From positions 1 to 15,442 of the forward strand of contig CBFIJI010000048.1 of assembly GCA_965662885.1 (NCBI GenBank): 15,442 bases of DNA, read 5' to 3'. Source of the stretch: CBFIJI01 sp965662885. Its GTDB lineage: Bacteria; Bacteroidota; Bacteroidia; Flavobacteriales; Flavobacteriaceae. Both the position numbers and the translations under genes were made by a program. Below are positions 1-9,207 of this stretch, one piece after another. How positions within the stretch are numbered: position 1 is the first letter of the stretch; each line of letters starts with the position of its first letter. The notes under the pieces are model-generated. The model searched no databases, had not been told where the DNA came from, and saw nothing but the letters and a program-made list of their open reading frames with translations.

Positions 1-1479
1 CATGAGATTAGAAACCCATTGAACGCAATCATTGGAATAGCCAACCTCCTGTATGACACTGATCTTAATAAACAGCAAACATTACATCTCAATCAACTGA
101 AATATTCCTCCAACATACTGCATGGTTTAATTTCAAAACTCTTAGATATTTCAAAAATTGAAAAAGGCAAGGTCCGATTGACTAAAAAGAAAATCAACCT
201 TTCTGAAATGGTTAATGCACTGATTCAGATCGAATCTTTCAATCTTACCGATAAAAAAATTGAGTTTATAAATAATATCCCCCAAAATAGTGATTTTGTG
301 GTCAATGCTGATCCCGCATTAATTAACCAAGTTTTTATGAACTTGCTCAACAATGCAGTAAAATTTACGCGAAAAGGAAAAATCAAGGTAGAAGGTCGCG
401 TAATTGGAAGTACTAAAAGTTTTATCAATCTCGAATTCCGTGTCTCTGATACTGGAATTGGAATTTTAGAAAAGAACTTTGAAAGCATCTTTGATCTTTT
501 TCAACAAGCCAATATTAAAACCCGTCAAGTTTATGGAGGTTCTGGACTTGGGTTGGGAATTGTTAAAAAACTGATTGAATTGTATGATGGTTCTATTCGT
601 GTGGAAAGTGAAATTAAAAAAGGAAGCACCTTTATCTTTAATATAAATGTCCAAAAATCAAAACAGAGTGCGCTAAAATTCCATGATATTGATTATCGAG
701 CAACGGAAGAAAAAAAATTGCTTGTTGTTGAAGATAGTGAAATCAATCGCTACTACCTTTCTGGAATTCTGAACAAAATGAATGTCAAGCATGATGTTGC
801 TCAAAATGGCTTGGTTGCCTTAGAAAAATTAGATAAAAATAAATATGATCTAATCCTTATGGATATCCGAATGCCAGTATTGAACGGGTACAAAACAACC
901 ATTAAATTGCGTGCGTCAAAAACCAATCCAAATTGTGATGTTCCAATTATTGCTTTGACTGCCTCTGCCCTCGTGGATGAAAAACAAAAAGCCATGAAAG
1001 CAGGGATGAATCATCATCTTACCAAGCCTTTTTCTAAAAAAGACTTGAGTATTGTCCTTCACAAATTTGATATTGTCTCCAAGTTGTCAGATTCTGTTAA
1101 ACGTAAGTATCTATTCTCACCTGAATTAAGTTCTGTCAACTTGTCCTCCATCTACGCTGGAGATATTAAAAATGCAATTATCATGTTTGAACTCTTCCTC
1201 TCGGTCATTAAAAAAGAATTTATTGATCTTGAGATGCATTTAAACTTAATCAAAGCAGATAAATTTTCCGCTACTGCCCATAAAATAAAAGCGAATTTCT
1301 CGTTAGTTGGGCTTGATAAACTGAGTAAAAAAATGTATGAATACGAAAATTTAACGATCACTCAGGACAATGTAAAAGAAATACAGGAAGATTTTAAAAA
1401 AACAGAACAGGAATTTTTAAAGGGATTTGATCTCGTTACTAAAGAAGCATTACGAATGCGGGCGTTTTTAAATAAGTAA
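1..1479 (+). CDS. Hybrid sensor histidine kinase with receiver and HPt domains, 3' part
   Basis: A phosphorelay signalling protein whose sensory N-terminus lies outside the window. The reading frame is open from base 1, and the first codon is the phospho-acceptor His of the H-box (HEIRNPLNAI), so residue numbers here count from it. The HisKA remainder covers about 1-70. The HATPase domain follows, with an N-box near 110-123 (NQVFMNLLNNAVKFT), DTGIGI near 150-155 and GGSGLGLGI near 179-187. A receiver domain runs about 238-355, with the acidic pair E244/D245, phospho-acceptor Asp near 288 (LILMDIRMP) and Lys near 342 (TKPF). A C-terminal HPt domain carries its His near 427 (AHKIKANFSLVG). There is no DNA-binding domain, so it is not a one-component HTCS regulator of the adjacent glucan genes. 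The gene is convergent with the transporter gene, which weakens any operon link. Signal and output are unknown. Confidence 0.93.
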   Translation, partial: HEIRNPLNAIIGIANLLYDTDLNKQQTLHLNQLKYSSNILHGLISKLLDISKIEKGKVRLTKKKINLSEMVNALIQIESFNLTDKKIEFINNIPQNSDFVVNADPALINQVFMNLLNNAVKFTRKGKIKVEGRVIGSTKSFINLEFRVSDTGIGILEKNFESIFDLFQQANIKTRQVYGGSGLGLGIVKKLIELYDGSIRVESEIKKGSTFIFNINVQKSKQSALKFHDIDYRATEEKKLLVVEDSEINRYYLSGILNKMNVKHDVAQNGLVALEKLDKNKYDLILMDIRMPVLNGYKTTIKLRASKTNPNCDVPIIALTASALVDEKQKAMKAGMNHHLTKPFSKKDLSIVLHKFDIVSKLSDSVKRKYLFSPELSSVNLSSIYAGDIKNAIIMFELFLSVIKKEFIDLEMHLNLIKADKFSATAHKIKANFSLVGLDKLSKKMYEYENLTITQDNVKEIQEDFKKTEQEFLKGFDLVTKEALRMRAFLNK

Positions 1480-1570
1480 AAAAACCTATCCCGTTAAACT
1501 ACAGGACTAATGCAACTCCAAACATTTCTTGTTTAATTAAAAGAGCCTCCTCATTCAGTATAAACAACTC

Positions 1571-3001
1571 CTATTGATCTTGTTTACGAGCTTCAAGAGC
1601 TATCTTTATTTCATTTGCACGGCCTTCGGTTAGGGTGTAATTTCTCATGACATACATGGCAATAAGTGTTCCTAGAATAGGGATTACCGTATAAAAAATA
1701 CGCAATCCTGTGATGGCACTTTCTGGTTGACTTGAAACATCTGGCGAAAAGCCAACAAAAGACATGATCAATCCACTAGACAAACCTGCTAAAGCGGTCC
1801 CAAACTTTACCATCCACCAATAAATAGCACCAAAAGTTCCTTCTTTTCTTGGCAATCCATTGTTGAGCTCATCCAAATCACAGACATCTGCAGTCATACT
1901 CATCATCAAAGTAAATAAACCCCCAATTCCAAAAGAAAAGAAAGGAAGAGCAAATAAAAACATATAGGGTTTTCCAGGGATAAATAGAAACCAAAAAAGG
2001 AGGTAACCAATAATGGAAATTCCTTGGGAAACCATAAATGTATTCTTTTTACCAATTCTTTCTGACATTTTAGTAACAATTGGAATGACCACAAAGGTTG
2101 TTACTAAGGCTCCAATACAACCGTGAAGGGTAGGCCAATATCCTGCTGCTGAAGCATCACCATTAAACATGTGATAAACAATGATAAAGAAGGAAAAAGC
2201 GGCAATGGTTTGAAAGGAATTAAAAACTAAAAATGTAGCAATGCACAGTTTTCTAAATGGTTTATTAGCAAAAGCATCTTTAAATCCCTTAAAAATATTG
2301 ACTAAACTTCCTCCCACATTGGAAACACTTAAGGGTTTAAGATTGTCATCGTTTAACGTTGATTTACTCTTAATAAAAATAGCAGGAATCATAGCTAAAA
2401 GGGTACAGCCAATTCCCACATATATAGAGAGTTCTCGTGTTCCAGATTCGGCATTTTCAAAAAATTGAGGTTCATAAATAATGACCCAAAACCATGGAGC
2501 AATTACCCATGCCCATTGACCAATCCATTGAGCAACTGCCATAATACGAGTCCGTTCATGAAAATCACCACTCATTTCATACCCCATGGCAACATAAGGC
2601 ACACTAAAAATGGTGATCCCCAAATAGAAAGCAAATGAGAGAAGTAAAAAATACCAAAAATTATAGTTTAAACCGTTTTCTGCATATAACTGCCACATAG
2701 CAATAAAGGATATTCCCATAACAATGGCTCCCACAAAAACATATTGTCGACGTCTTCCCCATTTGGACTTGGTATTATCGGAAATGAATCCCATGATGGG
2801 GTCGGTAATAGCATCAAACACACGAGGTAGAAAGAAAAGAAGCCCCCATAAAAGTGGAGGAAACCCTAGGTCTTGTACTAGAATCACCATAAAAATCCCC
2901 AGTGAGGCTGGAAACATTTGATTGGCCAACATCCCAAAACCAAAGGCAATTTTTTGGCTCATTGGAACTTTTTGCTGTTGTACTTTATTCATCTCACTCA
3001 T
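1571..3001 (-). CDS. GPH-family (MelB-like) MFS sugar:cation symporter
   Basis: An inner-membrane transporter of 476 residues, the usual size for the glycoside-pentoside-hexuronide:cation symporter family, with about 12 hydrophobic segments. The diagnostic GPH signature lies at residues 62-85: FDAITDPIMG with Asp64 and Asp68, which align with the cation-site Asp pair of MelB, followed by SDNTKSKWGRRR in the first cytoplasmic loop. A second family block is MMSMTADVCDLDELNNG in the central-to-C-terminal half. The first ATG (3001) is used; an alternative ATG lies three codons downstream. It lies downstream of three glucan-degrading genes on the same strand after a 262-base gap. From this the likely cargo is a beta-1,3-gluco-oligosaccharide such as laminaribiose, or glucose, entering with Na+ or H+. 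Family assignment is secure; the substrate is inferred from neighbours only. Confidence 0.9.
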   Translation of the reverse strand: MSEMNKVQQQKVPMSQKIAFGFGMLANQMFPASLGIFMVILVQDLGFPPLLWGLLFFLPRVFDAITDPIMGFISDNTKSKWGRRRQYVFVGAIVMGISFIAMWQLYAENGLNYNFWYFLLLSFAFYLGITIFSVPYVAMGYEMSGDFHERTRIMAVAQWIGQWAWVIAPWFWVIIYEPQFFENAESGTRELSIYVGIGCTLLAMIPAIFIKSKSTLNDDNLKPLSVSNVGGSLVNIFKGFKDAFANKPFRKLCIATFLVFNSFQTIAAFSFFIIVYHMFNGDASAAGYWPTLHGCIGALVTTFVVIPIVTKMSERIGKKNTFMVSQGISIIGYLLFWFLFIPGKPYMFLFALPFFSFGIGGLFTLMMSMTADVCDLDELNNGLPRKEGTFGAIYWWMVKFGTALAGLSSGLIMSFVGFSPDVSSQPESAITGLRIFYTVIPILGTLIAMYVMRNYTLTEGRANEIKIALEARKQDQ

Positions 3002-3263
3002 AATTTTTGGTTTTTAATTGTTAATAAGCACCTGTTGGATGGCTTAAGGACTTATGGATATAAGCTTCTTGTTTTCTCTTAAGTAGAGTTTAAAACTATT
3101 TTGGTAACATCAAAGATTTCTATAAGCATTATTTTATTTCTATTTTCAGCGGTTTATTTACCGTGATTTAATGAAGTTCCCTACTGCATGAAATACGACT
3201 AAAGTGAGTGTCTTGATGATAATAAACGTTTTATAATACATAATATATATTAAATAAAATTTA
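3002..3263. other. Intergenic gap between transporter and hydrolase genes
   Basis: An AT-rich 262-base stretch between two minus-strand genes. It is long enough to hold a separate promoter for the transporter gene. I see no TAnnTTTG-type element on the minus strand and no GC-rich terminator hairpin; the only small stem is CGGT/ACCG at 3150-3163, too weak to call. Confidence 0.4.
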
Positions 3264-4277
3264 TTATTTAGGAGAAAAAGTAACAAACCTTTCTTTGACT
3301 ACTTCAAAAGTTGCTTTCTTATTTCTATCTACATCTACAATTCCCCAATATTCTTCATTAGGAGTGCCATCATAAGGAACTCCACTACTGTTGGGTGCCC
3401 ATCCACCAGCATCTTGCTGTGCAGGCATACCTGCTTTCCACCATTCATCACTGAAGGCAAAAAGGGTGACTCCTGAGGTAATTTCCGAAGCTGCTAAAAT
3501 TGCATCAAGAATTTTGGCATTGGCTTGTGCTTGTGCTTTTTGATTGGGTCCTTTTTCATATCCTTGCGCAGCAATTTTCATAAAGCTATCTCCACCGGCT
3601 TCCGACAAATACATTGGCTTTTCACTGATGGCTTCCCATTGTTTAAAAATGGTTCCTGGTTTATCCCATCGGTAAACATTCATTCCCCAGACGTCAATAT
3701 TTGGACAAGAAGTTAAGGCTAATTTATTGGGCAGCTCTCCATGTGCAGTGGCCACTGGATGATTAGCATCCAAGGCTTGAATTTGTTGTGCTGCTTCATT
3801 AAGAGCCGAATACCAATTCGCAATGTCTCCTCCAAACCATTCAGGATGGTAGTTGTATTCATTCCCCAATTCCCAAAGTAAAATAGCTTTATGGCTTTTA
3901 TACTTTTCTATATAGTCCTTATATGAACCCGAAAGGATGTCAAAGAAACCATTTTGATTGAAGCCAAAGCCGATAATGATCTTAAGACCCGCTGCTTCAA
4001 TTTTATCTAAAACAATTCGATTGTCGATGGGAGCATATACTCGAATTGTATTGATTCCAGCCTCTACCATTAATGCCAAATCTTGATCAATTGAACTAAA
4101 ATCAGTCTTTGTAGCCCCTTTGGGAACAGGGTTATAGCAAATTCCTTTTATAAAATAAGGCGCGTCATTGACCAATAGCTGTCTGCCAGAAGTACTAACT
4201 ACCTCTTTTTTTAAGCCAGGCGAAAACCCAACATTCAAGGACATTAGCAAAGTGATAATTACGATTAAATTGTTCAT
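3264..4277 (-). CDS. Exported clan GH-A glycoside hydrolase (TIM barrel), family uncertain
   Basis: A secreted retaining glycosidase of 337 residues. A hydrophobic N-terminus (about 1-19) is a probable signal peptide; no lipobox Cys is seen. The (beta/alpha)8 core shows FIKGICYNP (about 42-50), GINTIRVYAP (74-83), ILLWELGNE (132-140) and MYLSEAGGD (222-230). By clan GH-A logic Glu140 is the acid/base and Glu226 the nucleophile. An LFAFSDEWWKAG block (272-283) probably lines the active site. The pattern resembles GH2 barrels without the beta-sandwich domains, GH72 glucanosyltransferases and GH158 endo-beta-1,3-glucanases, and I cannot choose between them by eye. It starts 12 bases after the GH17 stop, so the two are surely co-transcribed, which points to beta-1,3-glucan as substrate. 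Transglycosylation instead of hydrolysis remains possible. Confidence 0.8.
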   Translation of the reverse strand: MNNLIVIITLLMSLNVGFSPGLKKEVVSTSGRQLLVNDAPYFIKGICYNPVPKGATKTDFSSIDQDLALMVEAGINTIRVYAPIDNRIVLDKIEAAGLKIIIGFGFNQNGFFDILSGSYKDYIEKYKSHKAILLWELGNEYNYHPEWFGGDIANWYSALNEAAQQIQALDANHPVATAHGELPNKLALTSCPNIDVWGMNVYRWDKPGTIFKQWEAISEKPMYLSEAGGDSFMKIAAQGYEKGPNQKAQAQANAKILDAILAASEITSGVTLFAFSDEWWKAGMPAQQDAGGWAPNSSGVPYDGTPNEEYWGIVDVDRNKKATFEVVKERFVTFSPK

Positions 4278-4289
4278 CTCTAACTGATT

Positions 4290-5552
4290 TTATTTAATTG
4301 GCGGAGGAAACACAGTTTTCATCAAGGCTGTTTTATCACCAGAAAAGGTTTTTGAAATCGATTGTCCATTTCTTGATAGCCCTTTAAAAGTACCCTTTTC
4401 AACAGCATCCCATAAGGCGTATTTTGCTTTACCCTCAACGGTAAACAGACCAAAATGATTTTCAGACCCTGATGGGTTTGAAGCATCTTTCCAAGGTTCA
4501 TCAAACGCTTCAAAATAAAATAAAGCTACCTTATTTTCTTGACTCCATGATCGCATTTGCTTATAATAGAGGGCTTGTTTGTATTCATCTGTGGCACGGG
4601 AGCCGGAATTACCATAAAAACCGTTGGAAACACTCGCCCAACCGCTTTCTCCGATATGAATTGGCTTTGAAATACCCAAACTGTCTATATAGGTTTTTAC
4701 ACTTTGATATTGTCCTACGGCATAGTCCGTGGCCTTTTTCATGGCCTCATCAATGGTTTCCTTCTTCATTTTAGTGGAAGCATCTAAGCTTATCCCCCAA
4801 AAACTTGGATTATAATGTGTATCATGAAACGGGTACGTATGAACCGAAACATAATCCACCGCTTTGATTAAGGCTTCTAAATCTTTTTTGTGATAGGAAA
4901 CGTCTCCCCCACCCCATGAAGCGAAATTATCTGAACTTGTAATCCAAAGTGATTCAGGTAATTGTCCCTGCTTTTTTAAAGCTTGTAAATGATTCACCCA
5001 CTTTAAAATAATGTTGGGTTGGACAAAATAACTAGCAGCCCAGTGAACCATAGCTTCATTTCCAACTGCAAGGATTTTGACAATATCTGGATAAGCTTTT
5101 GCAAGCGCAACCGCACGATTGATTTCAAGCGTATTGGCTTCTTCATCTTCAGCATTATGATTGGGATGGGCTGTCCATGCATTTTCACAATTAATCCAAG
5201 CCCCTAACATGACATACATCTCAAAGTTAGGATGCTCTCCTTTTAACGCTTTGATGGCCTTTAAAATATTCGTAGCCTGCTCAAGCTGAACGTTATAAGT
5301 TCGAATAATCTTAATTCCCATAGCTTGTAAAATCATCAGATCTTCCTTGATCTCTTCAAGGCTCGGTTGAACTTCTCGAGTTTTTGTCCTATAACCTCCA
5401 TAAGACATGGCCAAAAAGTCTGGGTTTCCTAATAGTTCAGCTGCCGATTTATCGCTACTTGCTTTAGGGGTTGTGGAATTCGACTGACAGCCAGTAATTA
5501 AAAGAATTATTACCGTAATCAGAAACAAAGAAGGATACCTTAATGTCTTCAT
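4290..5552 (-). CDS. GH17 beta-1,3-glucanase-type lipoprotein
   Basis: A membrane-anchored retaining glycosidase of family GH17, which acts on beta-1,3-glucans such as laminarin. The product from ATG 5552 is 420 residues: a hydrophobic signal ending in a lipobox (LLITGC, Cys22), a short Ser/Lys-rich linker, then a barrel. The acid/base Glu166 sits in VGNEAM and the nucleophile Glu302 in HIGESGWAS, both hallmark GH17 motifs. The Trp/Phe-rich tail (FYFEAFDEPWK) also fits the family. A TTG codon at 5558 would overlap the upstream stop, but ATG 5552, two bases after the phosphorylase stop, gives a normal signal peptide and is preferred. The residues after Cys22 are not an obvious acidic surface-export signal, so a periplasm-facing anchor is possible. 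Endo-glucanase, exo-acting and transglycosylase activities are all known in GH17. Confidence 0.9.
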   Translation of the reverse strand: MKTLRYPSLFLITVIILLITGCQSNSTTPKASSDKSAAELLGNPDFLAMSYGGYRTKTREVQPSLEEIKEDLMILQAMGIKIIRTYNVQLEQATNILKAIKALKGEHPNFEMYVMLGAWINCENAWTAHPNHNAEDEEANTLEINRAVALAKAYPDIVKILAVGNEAMVHWAASYFVQPNIILKWVNHLQALKKQGQLPESLWITSSDNFASWGGGDVSYHKKDLEALIKAVDYVSVHTYPFHDTHYNPSFWGISLDASTKMKKETIDEAMKKATDYAVGQYQSVKTYIDSLGISKPIHIGESGWASVSNGFYGNSGSRATDEYKQALYYKQMRSWSQENKVALFYFEAFDEPWKDASNPSGSENHFGLFTVEGKAKYALWDAVEKGTFKGLSRNGQSISKTFSGDKTALMKTVFPPPIK

Positions 5553-5554
5553 TT

Positions 5555-8500
5555 TCAAGAATTATAATTCGTGTGAACGACAAGCATTTCTACCTCATCT
5601 TTTCGTTGGAAAATAGAACGGCTTATCTCAAGATCCAATGCTTTACCTTCCACAACTTGAACAGCGGCATTCCTACTGTGCACTTCTATTTTTGATGAAG
5701 CCGCTTTTTTATAAATCACAGGAACTTGACAATACGTAAAGGCAAGCGCATCCTTTTCAATTGAAAGACAACAATTTTGTCCTTTAATATTAACGTAATT
5801 GAAGGTTTCCGAGCGCTCTAAAAATTCTGCTGATTTTAAGATGACGGGCTCAAAACAAAGTACACCCTTAGAAACGGCAATGCCCAATTCTCCAAAACGA
5901 CTTAAAACGTCTTCTTTTACTTGGCCAGTCATTCCCGGTTGTTGCGCTCCTTTTCCTCCAGGGGTATGGGAATAGGGATCTGTGGGGAATGCCCCATAAA
6001 CCACAGGAGATTTATCAACACCAATCCCATCATTAACAGCAAAATAATGTTTGATTAAACGATCAATTACCGCTTCGTCTTCCACATCGGTAATAGCTTT
6101 ATTGGTAATTTCTAAGACAGCTAGTAGTAGTTTAGAAACCATATGCCAGTATATCGAACCTAAACCTTCATATCCAAAAAAGGTACCCGATCGTCCCGTA
6201 AAGGATTTATGATCAAATACTGCTTCAAAAGCTTCGTAAAGTAGTGGAGCCTCTTTTTGAACCAAGTCACCATAGGATTCAGGAAGTTCTTCTAATGCCT
6301 TCTTTAAGGAATTGACATTGTTGAAGTTTCCATTAAAGTGATATTCTCCTTCACAGTCCTTTGCGATAATTTGCTGATTTCCTGCTTTTAAAAGTGCTTG
6401 TAATAATTCCGAACGCTCCACGCTTTGCTTGGCAATAGTGTTTTTATCTAAAAATCTTGAAAGCTCCTTATTTGGATAGAGGATATAACTGTTTTGATCC
6501 TCACGATATAATTTACTTGTTCTTAGGCTATCCAACACATTTAAACTGGCATCGGCTGATAAATATCCAGAACTCAAAACCGCCACTTGCCCTTCCAGCA
6601 TTTCAGGCAAATTAGAAATGGTTATGGTATCACCATCTTTTACGCTCATTAAATTATATGCATGATACAAATCGTCTGCTCTTTTGTTGGCACGGATGGA
6701 ATGTTCTAAAAAGGTTTGTGCCAAACGAACAAAATGGATCAAAGTAGCTGTAGCGAGCGCTTTTTTAGTTCCTGAAAATTGCTGGTCATAAATAGTTGAT
6801 CTATAGATACTCCCCGCTTCACCCAAAGAGTCTAAGATGGTTTTTCGGTCGCTATCTGAAATCGTTGTATCTAAAAGGGATTTATGACTTTCAAAGGCCG
6901 CATTAATCTGGCTAAAAAACTGGTGTAATTCTTCTGAAAGTTCAATGCTACTTTCTTCTGTCTTTGCTAAAAGTCCATCAAAGAAGTGTAAAAACCTTCT
7001 CAGATAATAAAGTGTCACCATGGATACTCCATTTCCAACAAGTGCATTGTTGGCATCATTCCATTCAGGGCGTTGGGTATTCATCCAAATTCCCCCTTCT
7101 GGAATAAAATTTGACAGTTTTGCCAATACCGTAGCCAGAATCTTTTCAATAAAATTGACTTTATAGATTCCATTAGCACGATCTTTTAAAAGCGACCCAT
7201 CAATTCCCATTTTACTTCGGGCATCATGGATTTTTTGATCTCCTTCAAAGTCGAAGTCAATCGTGTTTTTTGGATCTTTTAAAATCTCCTGATAACTTTT
7301 AATTCGATACGGTACATCCGCATAAACAAAAAGGTCTTGAGAGAAATATTGGTTGAGCTTTTGAGGATAATACCGTTCAATAAACTCCAAAAATTTAAGG
7401 AGGTAGATGATTTGGTGATCCCCCCAATATCCAATGTAGGACCATGGATTATCAGGCTCAATGGTTTCCCAGTCATAACCATCCTTGGTGACTCGGTAAG
7501 GATTGTAACCGTCGAAGGTGGTGGCATTTAAAAACTTGTGAATCATGCCTTCGATAAATTCTGGATAGGAATGGGCTAGGGCTTCCCAATTTTGAAAAAT
7601 ATCTCTCCAGTTTCCTTGATAGTCAAGAATTTTGGAGCCGTCAATTTCGTTTTGCGTGTTGATCGAAAATTTATTCCACGGGCGACTGGGGTCTCCGTGT
7701 CTTCGACTAAACTTTAAGGGTAAATATTCCAAACACAAACGCTTAAAGTCTTTATCATCTTCTTTTTCCGCCAATTCCGTCAAATAATCCAAGCTAAACA
7801 GTTCGGGAAGTCCTTTTAATAGGGTTTCCTTTTCTTTAAAAACCTTTTTGTTGGCCTTATTGATGTAAGGAGCAAATTCCTTTTTTTCAATTTGATAGTT
7901 GTCATCAAAAATACCTCCTCGCATGATGTTAAACATGGTGTTAGCAAAATGTCGGCTATTTCGACGTTTATCGGCAGTGAGTTGAAGTCCATCAGCAGCA
8001 CCCACTAATTCCTTGAGCTGTTCTGAGCCTTCTGCAATGTCTTGATGAATCCGTTCAACAAACGATGGATTATTTTTTAAGTCGGCTTGAAGTTGAACAA
8101 TGGCCTCAACAGTTTGATTGACATTGGCAACTAGCATCCATTCTTGTGCGGTTTCTGCCTCCAAAGTGATGGAATCATTTAAAAAATAGGCTCCCTTTTC
8201 AGCTTTTAAAGCTACTTCCGTCTCCAATTCCTGCCCTTCTCTAAAATGATCTAACTGCAAAGAAGACAAAAGATAGGTGGGTGCTGATAAACCCTGCGAC
8301 CAAACAATATTAGCTTTTAAAGCTTCACTCGGCTCTGCTTTATCAACAATGACCGCACTCAAAGCATATATTCCAAGTCCACTATTGATTTCCAATTCGC
8401 TTTTTTTGTAGGCATCAACCAGATTACTACTCGCATTTTGAACCACCTCTTCAATTCCCCATGGGAGAATGTTTTGAAGTCCGTCAACAAAACGAATGTC

Positions 8501-9022
8501 TAAGGAAAGTGTTCCTAGGTTTTCTATTTTTGATTTCCTTACAAAGCCGAACTGGCTGCTAGAATTCCATTCGTAGGAATACTTTAGGTCTAAGTCATGA
8601 TTGATCTCCTCAAAAATAACTTTATTCCCATAAGTGTTTTTATATAAATTACGACTCGTTTTATAAATCCCGTTTTGTCTTTTGGAAAACGGTTCCCACA
8701 AGAAAGTTTTCTCTTCTTTGGTCACTAAAAAAATGGACTTGCTTCCTGTAGTTTCCTCAGATTCTGTGATTTTATCATCTGTATAATATGGGAACAAAGC
8801 AAAATTACTGTTTTTTCTTCCTGCCGAAAGTGCCCCATTACTGGAAATAAACATCCAGTGATTGGAATTGCTTACGATACTCATAAAAAACGGACGCATG
8901 GCATCAACGTTGGTCATTTTATAAAAAGGTTCGCCACCAATTATCACTTCCTGAAGATCAACTTCAGCATCTGAAAAAATGGCTTGTTGGGTTCCTAAAT
9001 AAATTTTTAGAGGATTATTCAT
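5555..9022 (-). CDS. Large GH94-superfamily glycoside phosphorylase, probably beta-1,3-glucan phosphorylase (GH149/GH161-like)
   Basis: A 1155-residue protein without signal peptide, so cytoplasmic. It probably phosphorolyses beta-1,3-gluco-oligosaccharides to glucose 1-phosphate plus a shortened chain. The N-terminal part (about 1-280) reads as a beta-sandwich; the centre is an (alpha/alpha)6-barrel. The central block YQGNWRDIFQNWE (468-480) and RPEWNDANNALVG (651-663) match the inverting phosphorylase superfamily; Asp656 is the expected general acid, as in the WND motif of GH94. A Gly/His-rich block, HTPGGKGAQQPGMTGQ (1019-1034), is the likely phosphate-binding region. Size well above typical GH94 enzymes (about 800) and neighbours GH17 and a GH-A hydrolase favour the beta-1,3-glucan-active families GH149 or GH161 over cellobiose phosphorylase. 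Family choice rests on recalled motif similarity, not on a search. Its stop lies two bases before the GH17 ATG, indicating translational coupling. Confidence 0.8.
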   Translation of the reverse strand: MNNPLKIYLGTQQAIFSDAEVDLQEVIIGGEPFYKMTNVDAMRPFFMSIVSNSNHWMFISSNGALSAGRKNSNFALFPYYTDDKITESEETTGSKSIFLVTKEEKTFLWEPFSKRQNGIYKTSRNLYKNTYGNKVIFEEINHDLDLKYSYEWNSSSQFGFVRKSKIENLGTLSLDIRFVDGLQNILPWGIEEVVQNASSNLVDAYKKSELEINSGLGIYALSAVIVDKAEPSEALKANIVWSQGLSAPTYLLSSLQLDHFREGQELETEVALKAEKGAYFLNDSITLEAETAQEWMLVANVNQTVEAIVQLQADLKNNPSFVERIHQDIAEGSEQLKELVGAADGLQLTADKRRNSRHFANTMFNIMRGGIFDDNYQIEKKEFAPYINKANKKVFKEKETLLKGLPELFSLDYLTELAEKEDDKDFKRLCLEYLPLKFSRRHGDPSRPWNKFSINTQNEIDGSKILDYQGNWRDIFQNWEALAHSYPEFIEGMIHKFLNATTFDGYNPYRVTKDGYDWETIEPDNPWSYIGYWGDHQIIYLLKFLEFIERYYPQKLNQYFSQDLFVYADVPYRIKSYQEILKDPKNTIDFDFEGDQKIHDARSKMGIDGSLLKDRANGIYKVNFIEKILATVLAKLSNFIPEGGIWMNTQRPEWNDANNALVGNGVSMVTLYYLRRFLHFFDGLLAKTEESSIELSEELHQFFSQINAAFESHKSLLDTTISDSDRKTILDSLGEAGSIYRSTIYDQQFSGTKKALATATLIHFVRLAQTFLEHSIRANKRADDLYHAYNLMSVKDGDTITISNLPEMLEGQVAVLSSGYLSADASLNVLDSLRTSKLYREDQNSYILYPNKELSRFLDKNTIAKQSVERSELLQALLKAGNQQIIAKDCEGEYHFNGNFNNVNSLKKALEELPESYGDLVQKEAPLLYEAFEAVFDHKSFTGRSGTFFGYEGLGSIYWHMVSKLLLAVLEITNKAITDVEDEAVIDRLIKHYFAVNDGIGVDKSPVVYGAFPTDPYSHTPGGKGAQQPGMTGQVKEDVLSRFGELGIAVSKGVLCFEPVILKSAEFLERSETFNYVNIKGQNCCLSIEKDALAFTYCQVPVIYKKAASSKIEVHSRNAAVQVVEGKALDLEISRSIFQRKDEVEMLVVHTNYNS

Positions 9023-9207
9023 TAATCAATGTTGGTTTAAATAAAAAAGTATGAGAGATAGGGTTCTTCTTGTATAAAAGAGAACACAGTGGATCTTAAA
9101 ATAGTAATATTCTTTAAAGTCAAAATGGTGTCTAAATATAAATATAATTTTAGGAATGAATGGAATTAAAGCAACAAGTTAGTGCATTGCTTCTTTATTA
9201 AAAATTC
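9023..9207. other. Leader region upstream of the glucan operon
   Basis: 185 AT-rich bases between the phosphorylase start and the stop of the DUF819 gene, both on the minus strand. This is where an operon promoter would lie if the DUF819 gene is separate. I found no CAAAnnTA (the minus-strand form of TAnnTTTG) and no terminator hairpin, so read-through from the DUF819 gene cannot be excluded. Confidence 0.35.

Noticed and set aside
1..1479. The kinase as the HTCS regulator of the glucan genes
   Set aside because: It ends in an HPt domain with no AraC-type DNA-binding domain, and it is convergent with the glucan genes.
1480..1570. A terminator between the convergent kinase and transporter genes
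   Set aside because: No stem of useful length or GC content was found in the 91 bases.
5552..5558. TTG start for the GH17 gene overlapping the phosphorylase stop
   Set aside because: ATG at 5552 gives a standard lipoprotein signal and needs no rare start codon.
5555..9022. Cellobiose phosphorylase (GH94) as the call for the large enzyme
   Set aside because: The protein is several hundred residues longer than typical GH94 enzymes, and its operon partners are beta-1,3-glucan-type enzymes.
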